DNA of 64,000 nucleotides. Source: Histidinibacterium aquaticum (GTDB lineage: Bacteria; Pseudomonadota; Alphaproteobacteria; Rhodobacterales; Rhodobacteraceae). Below are positions 49,820 through 58,452 of this stretch, piece after piece; the first letter of the stretch is position 1; every line of letters begins with the position of its first letter. The position numbers and the translations under genes were made by a program. The stretch covers positions 793,522 through 857,521 of the forward strand of contig NZ_VYQE01000002.1 in the NCBI RefSeq assembly GCF_008710275.1, given 5' to 3'. Below the pieces are notes generated by a model. It did not search any database, had not been told where the DNA came from, and saw only the letters and a list, made by a program, of their open reading frames with translations.

Positions 49820-51321
49820 GGCGCGGCTCCTTCCGCCGTGTCGTGCGCGGCGATGGACTTGATGATGCGGCCGGTCTCGATCTCGTCTCCGACGAGTTCC
49901 GAGACGTGCCGGCGATCGCGGACCACGATGACCCGGTCCGATGCGGCGATCAGTTCATCGAATTCCGACGAGATCAGGAGGATCGACATCCCCTGCCCCG
50001 TCAGCTCTCCGATCAGCTTGAGGATCTCGGCATGCGCACCGACGTCGATGCCGCGGGTCGGCTCGTCGAGGATCAGGAAGCGCGGGTTCATCGCAAGCCA
50101 GCGGGCCAGGACGACCTTTTGCTGGTTGCCTCCCGAGAGTTCGCCGACGGCCTTCTCGGCATCTGAGGTCCGGATATCGAGGCGGCGGATGTACTCGTCG
50201 GCCAGGGCGCGCTGCTCCTGGCGCGGGATCGGCTTGGACCAGCCGCGCCGGGCCTGTAGCGCGAGCGCGATGTTTTCGCGAATGGAGAGGTCGGCGATGA
50301 TCCCGTCGGTCTTGCGGTCCTCCGGTGCATAGCCGAAGCCCTCCGCGATGGCGGCCCGCGGCGAACTCAGATCGACGGAGCCCTCGCTGTCCGTGGCCTC
50401 GCCCCGGTCCGCGGGCGTGCGACCGAAGAGGATGTCTGCCGTCTCGGTGCGGCCCGACCCGAGTAGACCGGCGAGACCGATGACTTCGCCCTCGCGCACA
50501 GCGAGGTCAAAAGGCTCGACCTTGCCGCGCCGGCCGAGACCGGTGAACCGAAGCCGTTCGGCGCCAGCCTCGCGACGGCTCCTCCGGTCCTCGGCTTCCT
50601 CCAGTTCGTGGCCGAGCATATGGTGAATGAGATCGAGCCGCTGCATCTCGGAGGTCTTGGCGGTAACGATGTGCCGGCCGTTCCGCAGCACGGTCAGACG
50701 GTCGGACAGGTCGAAGACCTGGTCGAGGAAGTGCGAGATGAAGACGATCCCGAGCCCCCTTTCCCGCAGCCCTCTGACCACATCGAACAGCGTTTCGGTC
50801 TCACGCGCGTCGAGGCTCGCGGTCGGTTCGTCCAGGATCAGCACCTTGCCGGAGAGAGCCACCGCGCGGGCGATGGCGACGATCTGCTGAACCGCGACGG
50901 AATAGGTCCCCAGCTCTCGGGAGACATTGACGTGGTCCAGCCCGTAGCCCGAGAGCATCTCCGCGGCCGCCTGGCGCATTTTCCGCCCGGAGACCATGCC
51001 GAACCGCGTCGGCTGGCGTCCGAAGGTAAGGTTCTCGGCCACGGTCAGGTTCGGCAGAAGGTTCACTTCCTGGTAGACGGTGCCGATCCCGAGCTCCTGC
51101 GCCTCATGGGTCGACGCGGGCGAAATGGGGCGTCCCTCCAGCTCGATCTCGCCGGCGTCCCGGGAATAGACCCCGGTCAGGCACTTGATGAGAGTGGACT
51201 TGCCGGCACCGTTCTCGCCCAGGAGGGCATGAACCTCGCCGGCCTCGAGGCCGAAACTCACGCCGTCGAGCGCGACGGTGCCGGGAAAGGTCTTCGTCAG
51301 CTTGCGGGTCGTGAGGAGCAT
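49816..51321 (-). CDS. ytfR: Sugar ABC transporter ATPase, two ABC domains (YtfR-like)
   Basis: 501-aa tandem ATPase of the RbsA/YtfR class. The first half has Walker A HALLGENGAGKSTLIKC, signature-like region YSVAVQQIVAIARAVALSGK and Walker B VLILDEPTASLDARET. The second half has VIGLAGLLGSGRTETADILF (degenerate Walker A, usual for the group), LSGGNQQKVVLARWLAMNPR and FLILDEPTRGIDVGAHAE. The ATG at 51321 with GGAG upstream was preferred over an ATG at 51351 because it gives the normal N terminus MLLTTRKLTKTFPG. Confidence 0.9.
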   Translation of the reverse strand: MLLTTRKLTKTFPGTVALDGVSFGLEAGEVHALLGENGAGKSTLIKCLTGVYSRDAGEIELEGRPISPASTHEAQELGIGTVYQEVNLLPNLTVAENLTFGRQPTRFGMVSGRKMRQAAAEMLSGYGLDHVNVSRELGTYSVAVQQIVAIARAVALSGKVLILDEPTASLDARETETLFDVVRGLRERGLGIVFISHFLDQVFDLSDRLTVLRNGRHIVTAKTSEMQRLDLIHHMLGHELEEAEDRRSRREAGAERLRFTGLGRRGKVEPFDLAVREGEVIGLAGLLGSGRTETADILFGRTPADRGEATDSEGSVDLSSPRAAIAEGFGYAPEDRKTDGIIADLSIRENIALALQARRGWSKPIPRQEQRALADEYIRRLDIRTSDAEKAVGELSGGNQQKVVLARWLAMNPRFLILDEPTRGIDVGAHAEILKLIGELTGQGMSILLISSEFDELIAASDRVIVVRDRRHVSELVGDEIETGRIIKSIAAHDTAEGAAP

Positions 51322-51340
51322 GCGACGTCTCCGATTGGAC

Positions 51341-51388
51341 GAGCGGGGCACCCGAAAGCACCCCGCTCTTCGCCTGGCCCAATGGGCC
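51341..51388 (-). promoter_or_regulatory. Intercistronic stem-loops between YtfQ-like and YtfR-like genes
   Basis: Within the 76-base gap, GAGCGGGG (51341-51348) pairs with CCCCGCTC (51361-51368) around a 12-base loop, and GGCCCA-A-TGGGCC (51376-51388) is a second short inverted repeat. No T-run is present on the minus strand. This would favour the binding-protein message over the ATPase/permease part. Confidence 0.6.
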
Positions 51389-51397
51389 GCTCGGCTA

Positions 51398-52342
51398 TCA
51401 GTACCCGAGGTCCTTGCGGGCCTCGTACTCGGCCATCGGATCGTCGTCCTGCGTGTAGAGCGCGGACTCCGTCTGGATGAACTTCGGCGGTTCGGTCCCG
51501 TCGTTCATGTAGGCGTCGAGCGCGTCGAAGGCCGGTCCGGCCATGTTCGGCGTGAGTTCGACGGTGGCGTTCGCGTCGCCGTCGGCCATGGCCTGAAAGA
51601 TGTCCGGAACGGCGTCGATGGAGACGATCAGGATGTCGTCGCCCGGATCGATGCCCGCTTCCTTGATCGCCTGGATCGCGCCGAGGGCCATGTCATCGTT
51701 GTGAGCGTAGAGCGCGCAGATGTTCTCGCCGCCGCCCTCGGCCTGCAGGAAGCTCTCCATGACTTCCTTGCCGCCCGACCGGGTGAAGTCGCCGGTCTGG
51801 CTGCGGACGATCTCGATCTCTTTGTCGCCCTCGATCGCGTTGCGGAAGCCTGTCGCCCGGTCGATGGCAGGCGACGACCCCGTCGTACCCTGCAGTTCGA
51901 CGACGCGGCACTCGCCCTCGGGCTTGTTGTCCACCAGCCACTGACCGGCCACCTCGCCCTCGTGGACGAGGTCGGAGCCCACGGCGGTCAGGTAGAGGTC
52001 TTCGGAGCTGTCGACCTGGCGGTCGAGAAGAACGACCGGGATCTCGGCCTCCTTGGCCTCTTCCAGCACGCTGTCCCAGCCGGTCGCGACCACGGGGGCG
52101 AGCAGGATCGCGTCGACGCCCTGGGCGACGAAGGACCGGATCGCGGCGATCTGGTTTTCCTGCCGCTGCTGCGCGTCCGAGAAGCGAAGGTCGATGCCAC
52201 GCTCTTCGGCTTCCTGCCGGGTTACGGTGGTCTCGGCGGCGCGCCAGCCGGACTCGGATCCGATCTGCGAAAAGCCGATGGTCTGTGCGGTCGCACCTGT
52301 CGAGAGCGCAGCAATGGCTGCGCCAAGCATAAGTTTCTTCAT
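51398..52342 (-). CDS. ytfQ: Sugar ABC transporter substrate-binding protein (YtfQ-like)
   Basis: 314-aa periplasmic protein of the ribose/galactose-binding class. Signal peptide: LMLGAAIAALSTGATAQ. The mature part starts TIGFSQIGSESGWRAAETTV, the pattern of galactofuranose-binding YtfQ, with LRFSDAQQRQENQIAAIRSF, VDAILLAPVVATGWDSVLEE, ICALYAHNDDMALGAIQAIK and LTPNMAGPAFDALDAY. A GGGAGG ribosome site precedes the ATG. First gene of the operon that ends with the GntR regulator. Confidence 0.9.
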   Translation of the reverse strand: MKKLMLGAAIAALSTGATAQTIGFSQIGSESGWRAAETTVTRQEAEERGIDLRFSDAQQRQENQIAAIRSFVAQGVDAILLAPVVATGWDSVLEEAKEAEIPVVLLDRQVDSSEDLYLTAVGSDLVHEGEVAGQWLVDNKPEGECRVVELQGTTGSSPAIDRATGFRNAIEGDKEIEIVRSQTGDFTRSGGKEVMESFLQAEGGGENICALYAHNDDMALGAIQAIKEAGIDPGDDILIVSIDAVPDIFQAMADGDANATVELTPNMAGPAFDALDAYMNDGTEPPKFIQTESALYTQDDDPMAEYEARKDLGY

Positions 52343-52381
52343 GATTTCCTCCCTATTCGGCCGAAGCCTGCCGGAGTAAAG

Positions 52382-52394
52382 TCATACAGTATGA
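52382..52394. promoter_or_regulatory. Palindromic operator candidate upstream of YtfQ-like gene
   Basis: TCATAC-A-GTATGA is a perfect 13-base palindrome, 40 bases upstream of the ytfQ start, in the AT-richer part of the 270-base divergent region between the ytfQ and TAXI genes. Its symmetry and length fit FCD-type GntR regulators, and such a regulator closes this operon. Confidence 0.6.
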
Positions 52395-52612
52395 TTTATT
52401 TCAAGCGAAAATCTTCACGCAACAGAATGGCTCCTCTTTCCGTCTGAAAATAAAGAAAAAACCGGGCCATTCGGGCGCTTGGACGAGAAGGCCCGACCAT
52501 TGATCGGGCTTTCCGCAAGGGCCGAGCCGGTCGAAGGTGAACTCGGCATTGTGTTTCCCGCGCTCCTGCGCTTCGTTGAGAGCACATACTCAACGCAAAA
52601 GGGGAGGCACAC

Positions 52613-53620
52613 ATGTCTTCGATCAAGACGACCATCGTCGCGCTCGCGGCAGCCGCGCTCGGCACCGCAGCCAGCGCTCAGGAGCCGCAGTTCTTCCGGA
52701 TCGGGACCGGCGGTACGGCCGGCACCTACTATCCGATCGGCGGTCTGATCGCGAACGCGATCTCGAGCCCGCCGGGCTCGCGCGCCTGTGACGAGGGCGG
52801 CTCCTGCGGCGTGCCGGGCCTCATCGCCACGGCCCTCTCGGCCAACGGCTCCGTCGCCAACGTGAACGCCATCGCGGGCGGCACGCTGGAATCGGGCTTT
52901 GCCCAGTCGGACGTCGCCACCTGGGCGCAGACCGGCACCGGCATCTGGGAAGACCAGCCGGCAGTCGAGGACCTCCGCGCCATCGCGAGCCTCTATCCCG
53001 AGACGATCCACCTCGTCGCCTCGGCGGATGCGGGGATCGAAAGCCCGGCGGACCTGGCCGGGAAGACCGTCTCGCTCGACGAGCCGGGCTCCGGCACGCT
53101 GGTGGACGCGCGCATCATCCTCGAGGCCTACGGCCTGTCGGAAGACGATGTCGACGCCGAGTACCTCAAGCCCGACCAAGCCGGTGAGCGGATGCGCGAC
53201 GGCGCCATGGACGCATTCTTCTTCGTCGGCGGCTTCCCGGCCGGTGCGATCGCCGAACTGGCGAGCCAGGACGACATCACCATCGTGCCGATCGCCGGTG
53301 AGGAGGCCCAGGGCATCCTCGACGAGTACACCTTCTTCGCCGAGAACACCGTGCCCGGCGGCACTTACGAGGGTGTGGAAGACGACGTCACCACGCTCTC
53401 CGTCGGGGCCCAGTGGGTCACCAGCGCCGATCAGCCCGAGCAGCTGATCTACGACATCACCGCCGCGCTCTGGAACGAGAACACCCGCAAGCTTCTCGAC
53501 GCAGGACACCAGAAGGGCGCCGAGATCACCGCCGAGACTGCTCTCGACGGTATCGGCATCCCGCTCCACCCGGGCGCCGAGCGCTTCTACCAGGAAGCCG
53601 GGCTCCTCGAGGCGGAGTAA
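52613..53620 (+). CDS. TAXI-family TRAP transporter solute-binding protein
   Basis: 335-aa periplasmic binding protein of the TAXI group. Signal peptide: TTIVALAAAALGTAASAQ. The mature part begins PQFFRIGTGGTAGTYYPIGG, the family hallmark, then SGFAQSDVATWAQTGTGIWE, KTVSLDEPGSGTLVDARIIL and FFFVGGFPAGAIAELA. GGGGAGG lies upstream of the ATG. TAXI proteins feed TRAP carriers with glutamate, other carboxylates or unknown ligands. It is divergent from the ytfQ-like operon. Confidence 0.92.
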   Translation: MSSIKTTIVALAAAALGTAASAQEPQFFRIGTGGTAGTYYPIGGLIANAISSPPGSRACDEGGSCGVPGLIATALSANGSVANVNAIAGGTLESGFAQSDVATWAQTGTGIWEDQPAVEDLRAIASLYPETIHLVASADAGIESPADLAGKTVSLDEPGSGTLVDARIILEAYGLSEDDVDAEYLKPDQAGERMRDGAMDAFFFVGGFPAGAIAELASQDDITIVPIAGEEAQGILDEYTFFAENTVPGGTYEGVEDDVTTLSVGAQWVTSADQPEQLIYDITAALWNENTRKLLDAGHQKGAEITAETALDGIGIPLHPGAERFYQEAGLLEAE

Positions 53621-53630
53621 GACCCTCTCG

Positions 53631-53689
53631 CGCGGCGCTCTAAGAGGCGCCGCGGAAGTCAACGACACCGCGGCCGGCTCCGGCCGCGG
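53631..53689 (+). promoter_or_regulatory. Two consecutive stem-loops after the TAXI gene
   Basis: CGCGGCGC (53631-53638) pairs with GCGCCGCG (53647-53654), and CCGCGGCCG (53668-53676) pairs with CGGCCGCGG (53681-53689) around a GCTC loop. Both are in the 96-base gap before the TRAP permease gene and lack T-runs, suggesting mRNA stabilisation or partial attenuation. Confidence 0.65.
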
Positions 53690-53716
53690 CCCCTCGCCAA
53701 GAAGGACAAGAAGACG

Positions 53717-55792
53717 ATGAGCGAGCGCAGCCGAGCCATGACCGAAGAGGAGATGAAGGCCCTCGAGGAGGAGTTCGACTCCGAGGTCCGCTTCCGTCCC
53801 CTCCCCCCGACACTCGGCTGGGTGGTCGCCGCCACGCTCTTCGCCCTTGCCTGCTACCACTACTACACGGCGGGATACGGCATCCCCCGGGCCACGACGC
53901 ACCGCGGCCTGCACATGGGCGTCACGCTGGCGCTCGTGTTCTTCACCTTCGTCGCCTTCGGCAAGCCGCGCGCCACGAAGCCGGGCCTCCTCGCCCCGCT
54001 CGGCCTGCCCATCGTCGACTGGGTCCTCGCCGCCGGCGCGCTGGTCTCCGCGCTCTACGTCCCCTGGATTTTCAACGATCTGGCCTTCCGCGTCGGTAAT
54101 CCGCTGCCGATCGACGTCATCATGGGGACGATCCTGATCGTCACGCTCCTCGAAGCGACCCGCCGCGCCATGGGCTGGCCACTGCCGGTGATTGCCGTCC
54201 TCTTCATGGCCTACGCCTATTTCGGTCAGTACATGCCGGGCGTCCTGACGCACCCGGGCGCCGACTGGAGCGGGATCGTCAACCACCTCTACCTGACATC
54301 GCAGGGCATCTACGGCACCGCGCTCGGCGTCATCTCCACCTACGTTTTCCATTTCGTCCTGTTCGGCGTGATGGCGACCCGCATCGGACTGGGGCAGCTC
54401 TTCATCGACCTCGCATCGGCGCTGGCCGGACGGTTCGCCGGCGGTCCCGCCAAGGTCTCGGTCCTGTCCTCGGCGATGCTGGGGTCGATCTCCGGCTCCT
54501 CGATCGCCAACACCGTGACCACCGGCTCGCTCACCATCCCGGCCATGATCCGGATCGGCTACCCCCGCCACTTCGCCGCCGCGGTCGAGGCGGCGAGCTC
54601 CACCGGCGGGCAGATCACCCCGCCCGTCATGGGCGCCGTGGCCTTCCTGATGATCGAGTATCTCGGCGTTCCGCTGACGACGATCCTGACCGCCGCCCTC
54701 GTGCCGGCCTTCATGCACTTCTTCGGTGTGCTCGTTCAGGTCCACCTCGAGGCTCGCCGCCGCGGTCTGCGCGGGCTGACCAAAGACGAGCTTCCGGTGG
54801 CCTGGGCCGTCTTCAAGGCAGGCTGGCTGACCACACTTCCCCTCTTCGTGCTCGTGGCGATCCTGCTGTCCGGCAAGACGCCCTACCTCGCCGCCTTCTG
54901 GGGCATCACCGCCTGTATCGGCGTCCTCGCGATCCAGAGCCTCGTGGACCACGGCACCAACCTTCGCGCTGCCGCAACCGAATTCGTGAAGGGCGTCTGG
55001 GACGGCTTCGTGCTGGGCGCGAAGTACTCGCTTTCGGTCACCGCCGCGGCCGCGCTCGTGGGCGTGATCATCGGCGTCGTCACGCTGACGGGCGTGGGCT
55101 TCAAGATCGCCTACATGGTGACCTCCGTCGCGGGACAGTGGGCCGAGTCCGTCAGCGCCGGTCTCGCGTTCCTGCCGTTCGACGTGATGTCGGTCCCCTC
55201 GCTGACACTGCTCTTCACGCTGATCATGACGGCCATCGTCTGTGTTCTCATGGGCTGCGGCATCCCCACGACCGCGAACTACCTGATCATGATCGCGGTC
55301 GCCGCTCCGATCCTGGGACTGCTCGGCGTGCAGCCCATCGTGGCGCACTTCTTCGTCTTCTACTTCGGCGTTCTGGCGGACATCACGCCGCCTGTCGCCT
55401 TGGCCGCCTATGCCGCGGCGGGGATCGCCGACGCCAACGCCTTCAAGGCGGGTAACACCGCGTTCCGCCTCGGGATGGGCAAGGCGCTGGTACCCTTCGT
55501 CTTCGTCTTCTCCCCGTCGATGCTTCTGGTGACCGAGGGCTTCACCTGGTCGGAGTTCTTCCTGTCGACCTTCGGCGCGATGGCCGGCATCTGGATGCTC
55601 TCCTCGGTCTTCGCCGGCTGGCTCTTCGCTCCGCTGCGCGGCTACGAGCGCGTGCTGCTCACGATCTCCGCCCTGCTTCTGGTGGTACCGAGCCTGTGGC
55701 CCACGGTGATCGGCATCCTGCTGGTTCTGCCCGCGGTGCTCCGCCAGCTCCCCATGATCGGGAAGTCGGTGAGCTACCGCGAGTCGACCTGA
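53717..55792 (+). CDS. TRAP transporter fused permease (DctQ-DctM type)
   Basis: 691-aa inner-membrane carrier combining the small (4-helix) and large (12-helix) TRAP subunits, the usual partner of TAXI proteins. After a charged leader the first part has LGWVVAATLFALACYHYY and IVDWVLAAGALVSALYVPWI; the large part shows AMLGSISGSSIANTVTTGSL, YPRHFAAAVEAASSTGGQIT, PPVMGAVAFLMIEYLGVPLT, LMGCGIPTTANYLIMIAVAA and FFVFYFGVLADITPPVALAA, all TRAP-typical. Uptake is ion-driven. Substrate unknown. Confidence 0.93.
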   Translation: MSERSRAMTEEEMKALEEEFDSEVRFRPLPPTLGWVVAATLFALACYHYYTAGYGIPRATTHRGLHMGVTLALVFFTFVAFGKPRATKPGLLAPLGLPIVDWVLAAGALVSALYVPWIFNDLAFRVGNPLPIDVIMGTILIVTLLEATRRAMGWPLPVIAVLFMAYAYFGQYMPGVLTHPGADWSGIVNHLYLTSQGIYGTALGVISTYVFHFVLFGVMATRIGLGQLFIDLASALAGRFAGGPAKVSVLSSAMLGSISGSSIANTVTTGSLTIPAMIRIGYPRHFAAAVEAASSTGGQITPPVMGAVAFLMIEYLGVPLTTILTAALVPAFMHFFGVLVQVHLEARRRGLRGLTKDELPVAWAVFKAGWLTTLPLFVLVAILLSGKTPYLAAFWGITACIGVLAIQSLVDHGTNLRAAATEFVKGVWDGFVLGAKYSLSVTAAAALVGVIIGVVTLTGVGFKIAYMVTSVAGQWAESVSAGLAFLPFDVMSVPSLTLLFTLIMTAIVCVLMGCGIPTTANYLIMIAVAAPILGLLGVQPIVAHFFVFYFGVLADITPPVALAAYAAAGIADANAFKAGNTAFRLGMGKALVPFVFVFSPSMLLVTEGFTWSEFFLSTFGAMAGIWMLSSVFAGWLFAPLRGYERVLLTISALLLVVPSLWPTVIGILLVLPAVLRQLPMIGKSVSYREST

Positions 55793-55813
55793 ACCGGATA
55801 ACGTGGTGACGCG

Positions 55814-56149
55814 CTAGCGGTGCTTCCGGCGAAATCGCTGGGCGAGCCAGCGCCGCATCCGGATGACGCTTGACGACACGGCCGGGCGCAGGATCGGGAC
55901 GTCGACGGCCAGCAGCAGAAGGCCAAGCGGAAGCATCCAGAGACCGAGAAACGGCAGGATCGACAGGAGCCCGCCCAACACCAGCATGAGTGCGATAGGC
56001 AGGCGAACGATGAACCAGCGATCCCTGAGCAGGAAGTGAAGCGGCTTGCGCAAAGCCGGGGCCCTGCGTTCCAGCGCCCAGATCTGGCGCAAGAGTCGCT
56101 TCTTGTCCCTGCTCTCAGGCACTGGCTGCTGGACCAATCTCATCATCAT
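55814..56149 (-). CDS. Small membrane protein of unknown function
   Basis: About 111-aa protein with a basic N-terminal half (ESRDKKRLLRQIWALERRAP) and two adjacent hydrophobic stretches (FIVRLPIALMLVLGGLLSIL and FLGLWMLPLGLLLLAVDVPI), ending in a very basic tail. The hairpin with a Pro-Leu-Gly turn resembles small PGPGW-type transmembrane proteins. ATG codons at 56149, 56146 and 56143 are possible starts, with GGAG just upstream. A longer frame reaching to 57388 is antisense to the phospholipase gene and was rejected. Divergent from the phospholipase gene across 171 bases. Confidence 0.6.
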   Translation of the reverse strand: MMMRLVQQPVPESRDKKRLLRQIWALERRAPALRKPLHFLLRDRWFIVRLPIALMLVLGGLLSILPFLGLWMLPLGLLLLAVDVPILRPAVSSSVIRMRRWLAQRFRRKHR

Positions 56150-56320
56150 CACTCCGACCGAGACATGGACACCAAAGGACCGGATTACCAGTCTCCACGT
56201 TTGTGTGGAGCCGCGGTCGTTGCGTCGGCCCGGCATACAGGTTTGACACGGCCCGCGCGCGCCCCGACGTTCTGAAGAATTGGGAGCCGCGTTGCGGCGA
56301 CAAGCGACGAAGAGGGACGC

Positions 56321-57724
56321 GTGCCAGGCAGTTTGACCGCAATCGTGGGCGTGGCGCTCGTGGCGGCAGCCGCCTATTGCGTCTGGAGCGCGGTCTCTTC
56401 GGCCCGTACCCCACAAGGGGCGGTTGCCTGGGCGATCTTCCTGGTCGCGGCACCCTGGGTCGCAGTCCCGGCATACGCCGTGCTCGGGCAACACAAGCTG
56501 CGCCCTCACCGAATGTCTCACCGCCGGAGTCTCGCCGTCACGCAGGGCATCGGCCTGCCCTCGCCGGACGATACGGCCAGAGCGTCGGAGAGGATGCGCG
56601 TCTTCTCCAGCCTGGCGGAGCTTCCCTCCATGCCGGGCAACTCGGCTGATCTGTTGATCGACGGCGATGCGACCTTCGACACGATCTTCGAGGCGATCGA
56701 CGCGGCCGAACGCTACGCCCTCGTCCAGTTCTATACGATCGAGGACGACGACTTGGGCCGAGCCTTCGCCGATCACCTCGTCGCGGCTGCCGAGCGCGGC
56801 GTGAAGGTCCGGCTGCTCTGCGACCGGGTCGGAAGCTACGGCCTGCCCGCCTCCTACCGCCGCCGGTTGCTGGACGCGGGCGTCGACTTCCCCGACCCGG
56901 CGAGCCGACGGCCGCGGAGCTCCCGCAGCCGCATCAACTTCCGCAATCACCGGAAGACAGTCATCGTCGACGGTCACTGGGCGGCCATCGGCGGGCATAA
57001 CGTGGCCGATCTCTACCTGGGGAGAGACCCGCAGATGGGGCACTGGCGCGACACGCACCTCGCCCTGCGCGGTCCGATCGTGTCGCAACTGCAGCTCGGC
57101 TTCGTGCAGGACTGGCACTGGCAGACCGGCGAGGAACTGGGGGATGCCCTCGACTGGTCGCCCGAAACGGTTCCGGGTGGCGTCGACGCGGTGACGGTGC
57201 TGATGGGACCGGCCGACAAGCACGATACCGGTGCTCTCTTCTACTTTGCCGCGATCACGCGGGCACGGCGGCGGGTCTGGATCGCGACCCCCTACGTCGT
57301 ACCGGATGTCGATACGCTCTCCGCATTGAAGTCCGCTGCGCTGGACGGCTGCGATGTCCGCCTGCTGATGCCTGCCCGGGTCGATCACTACCTGCCTTGG
57401 CTCGCCGCCTTCGCCTTCTTCGATGAGCTACGCGAGGCCGGGGTCCAGATTCACCGCTACAGGGAGGGGTTCCTGCACCAGAAGGTCGTGCTCGTGGATG
57501 ACGACCTCACTGGGATCGGGACCGCCAACCTCGACAATCGCTCCTTCCGCCTCAATTTCGAGACCATGGTGATGATCGAGGACCCCGGCTTCGCCGCGCG
57601 GACCGAAGCGATGCTGCGACTGGACATGGAGGCGTCGGACCTGCTCGAAACGCCGCTCGCGCAGCAGCCCCTCTGGATGCAGGTCGGCGCGCGACTGGCC
57701 CGGCTCTTCGCCCCGGTGCTCTGA
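56321..57724 (+). CDS. Phospholipase D-like protein, cardiolipin synthase type
   Basis: 467-aa membrane-anchored PLD enzyme. Two N-terminal hydrophobic segments (SLTAIVGVALVAAAAYCVWS, GAVAWAIFLVAAPWVAVPAY) are followed by two HKD motifs: RNHRKTVIVDGHWAAIGGHN and FLHQKVVLVDDDLTGIGTAN. This is the bacterial cardiolipin synthase layout, which joins two phosphatidylglycerols or works with phosphatidylethanolamine. The GTG start has GAGGGA upstream. It overlaps the next gene by one base (TGATG). Confidence 0.87.
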   Translation: MPGSLTAIVGVALVAAAAYCVWSAVSSARTPQGAVAWAIFLVAAPWVAVPAYAVLGQHKLRPHRMSHRRSLAVTQGIGLPSPDDTARASERMRVFSSLAELPSMPGNSADLLIDGDATFDTIFEAIDAAERYALVQFYTIEDDDLGRAFADHLVAAAERGVKVRLLCDRVGSYGLPASYRRRLLDAGVDFPDPASRRPRSSRSRINFRNHRKTVIVDGHWAAIGGHNVADLYLGRDPQMGHWRDTHLALRGPIVSQLQLGFVQDWHWQTGEELGDALDWSPETVPGGVDAVTVLMGPADKHDTGALFYFAAITRARRRVWIATPYVVPDVDTLSALKSAALDGCDVRLLMPARVDHYLPWLAAFAFFDELREAGVQIHRYREGFLHQKVVLVDDDLTGIGTANLDNRSFRLNFETMVMIEDPGFAARTEAMLRLDMEASDLLETPLAQQPLWMQVGARLARLFAPVL

Positions 57725-58428
57725 TGGCGCTGCGAGTGGTCAGCTACAACATTCGCAAGGCGGTCGGCCTGGACTGGCGCCGCTCCCCGGCCCGTGTCCT
57801 GCGCGTGCTGAATGAGCTCGACCCCGATGTCGCCCTGCTGCAGGAAGCTGACAAGCGCCTTGGCGCGCGGCCCACCGCCCTGCCCCGCGAGATGATCGCC
57901 CGGGAGACATCGCTGGAGGTCGTCGATCTCGCCGTAGGCAGAGGCGGGATCGGCTGGCATGGGAATGCCGTGCTCGTCCGAAGGAGCCTCCCGATCGAAG
58001 GCCGGATGAGGCTGGAGCTTCCCGGTCTGGAGCCCCGCGGCGCGGTTCTCGTCCGGGTCGCTGGGCTCTGGATCGTCGGAACCCATCTCGGGCTCCTGCG
58101 GCGCTGGCGGCACCTGCAGATGGCGACGATCCTGAGGCATCTGGGGCCGATGACGAAGAATGCCCTTGTGGCCGGAGACTTCAACGAATGGTCCCCCGCT
58201 CGCGGCTTCGAGCCTTGGGAAGACAGGCTGCATGTCGTCGCCCCGGGGCCCTCGTTCCACGCCTCGCGCCCGGTCGCCTCTCTCGACCGCTTCGCACACG
58301 GCAACGCCGTGCGCATCCTGGACCACGGGGTCGCCGAACGCAGCCTGGCAGGGGTGGCCTCCGATCACCTGCCGGTCTGGGCGAGCGTCGAACCGGCCCA
58401 GGCAATCCCGGACAGCGAAGACAAGTGA
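57724..58428 (+). CDS. Endonuclease/exonuclease/phosphatase (EEP) family protein
   Basis: 234-aa EEP-fold protein. Conserved points are LRVVSYNIRKAVGLD (metal-binding Asn), VALLQEADKR (Glu), VGTHLGLLRRWRHLQ (His), ALVAGDFNEWSP (GDxN) and GVASDHLPVWASV (SDHxP), the full catalytic set. No signal peptide is visible. Such small proteins next to cardiolipin synthases may act on phospholipid head groups or nucleic acids. Coupled to the phospholipase gene. Confidence 0.87.
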   Translation: MALRVVSYNIRKAVGLDWRRSPARVLRVLNELDPDVALLQEADKRLGARPTALPREMIARETSLEVVDLAVGRGGIGWHGNAVLVRRSLPIEGRMRLELPGLEPRGAVLVRVAGLWIVGTHLGLLRRWRHLQMATILRHLGPMTKNALVAGDFNEWSPARGFEPWEDRLHVVAPGPSFHASRPVASLDRFAHGNAVRILDHGVAERSLAGVASDHLPVWASVEPAQAIPDSEDK

Positions 58429-58452
58429 AACAGTCCTTCGGCCCGTGATCCC

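Noticed and set aside
52415-55348. 977-codon open frame on the minus strand across the TAXI and TRAP genes
   Set aside because: It is antisense to two clear transporter genes; the translation is Arg/Asp/Gly/His-rich without any family resemblance, as expected for the mirror frame of high-GC coding DNA.
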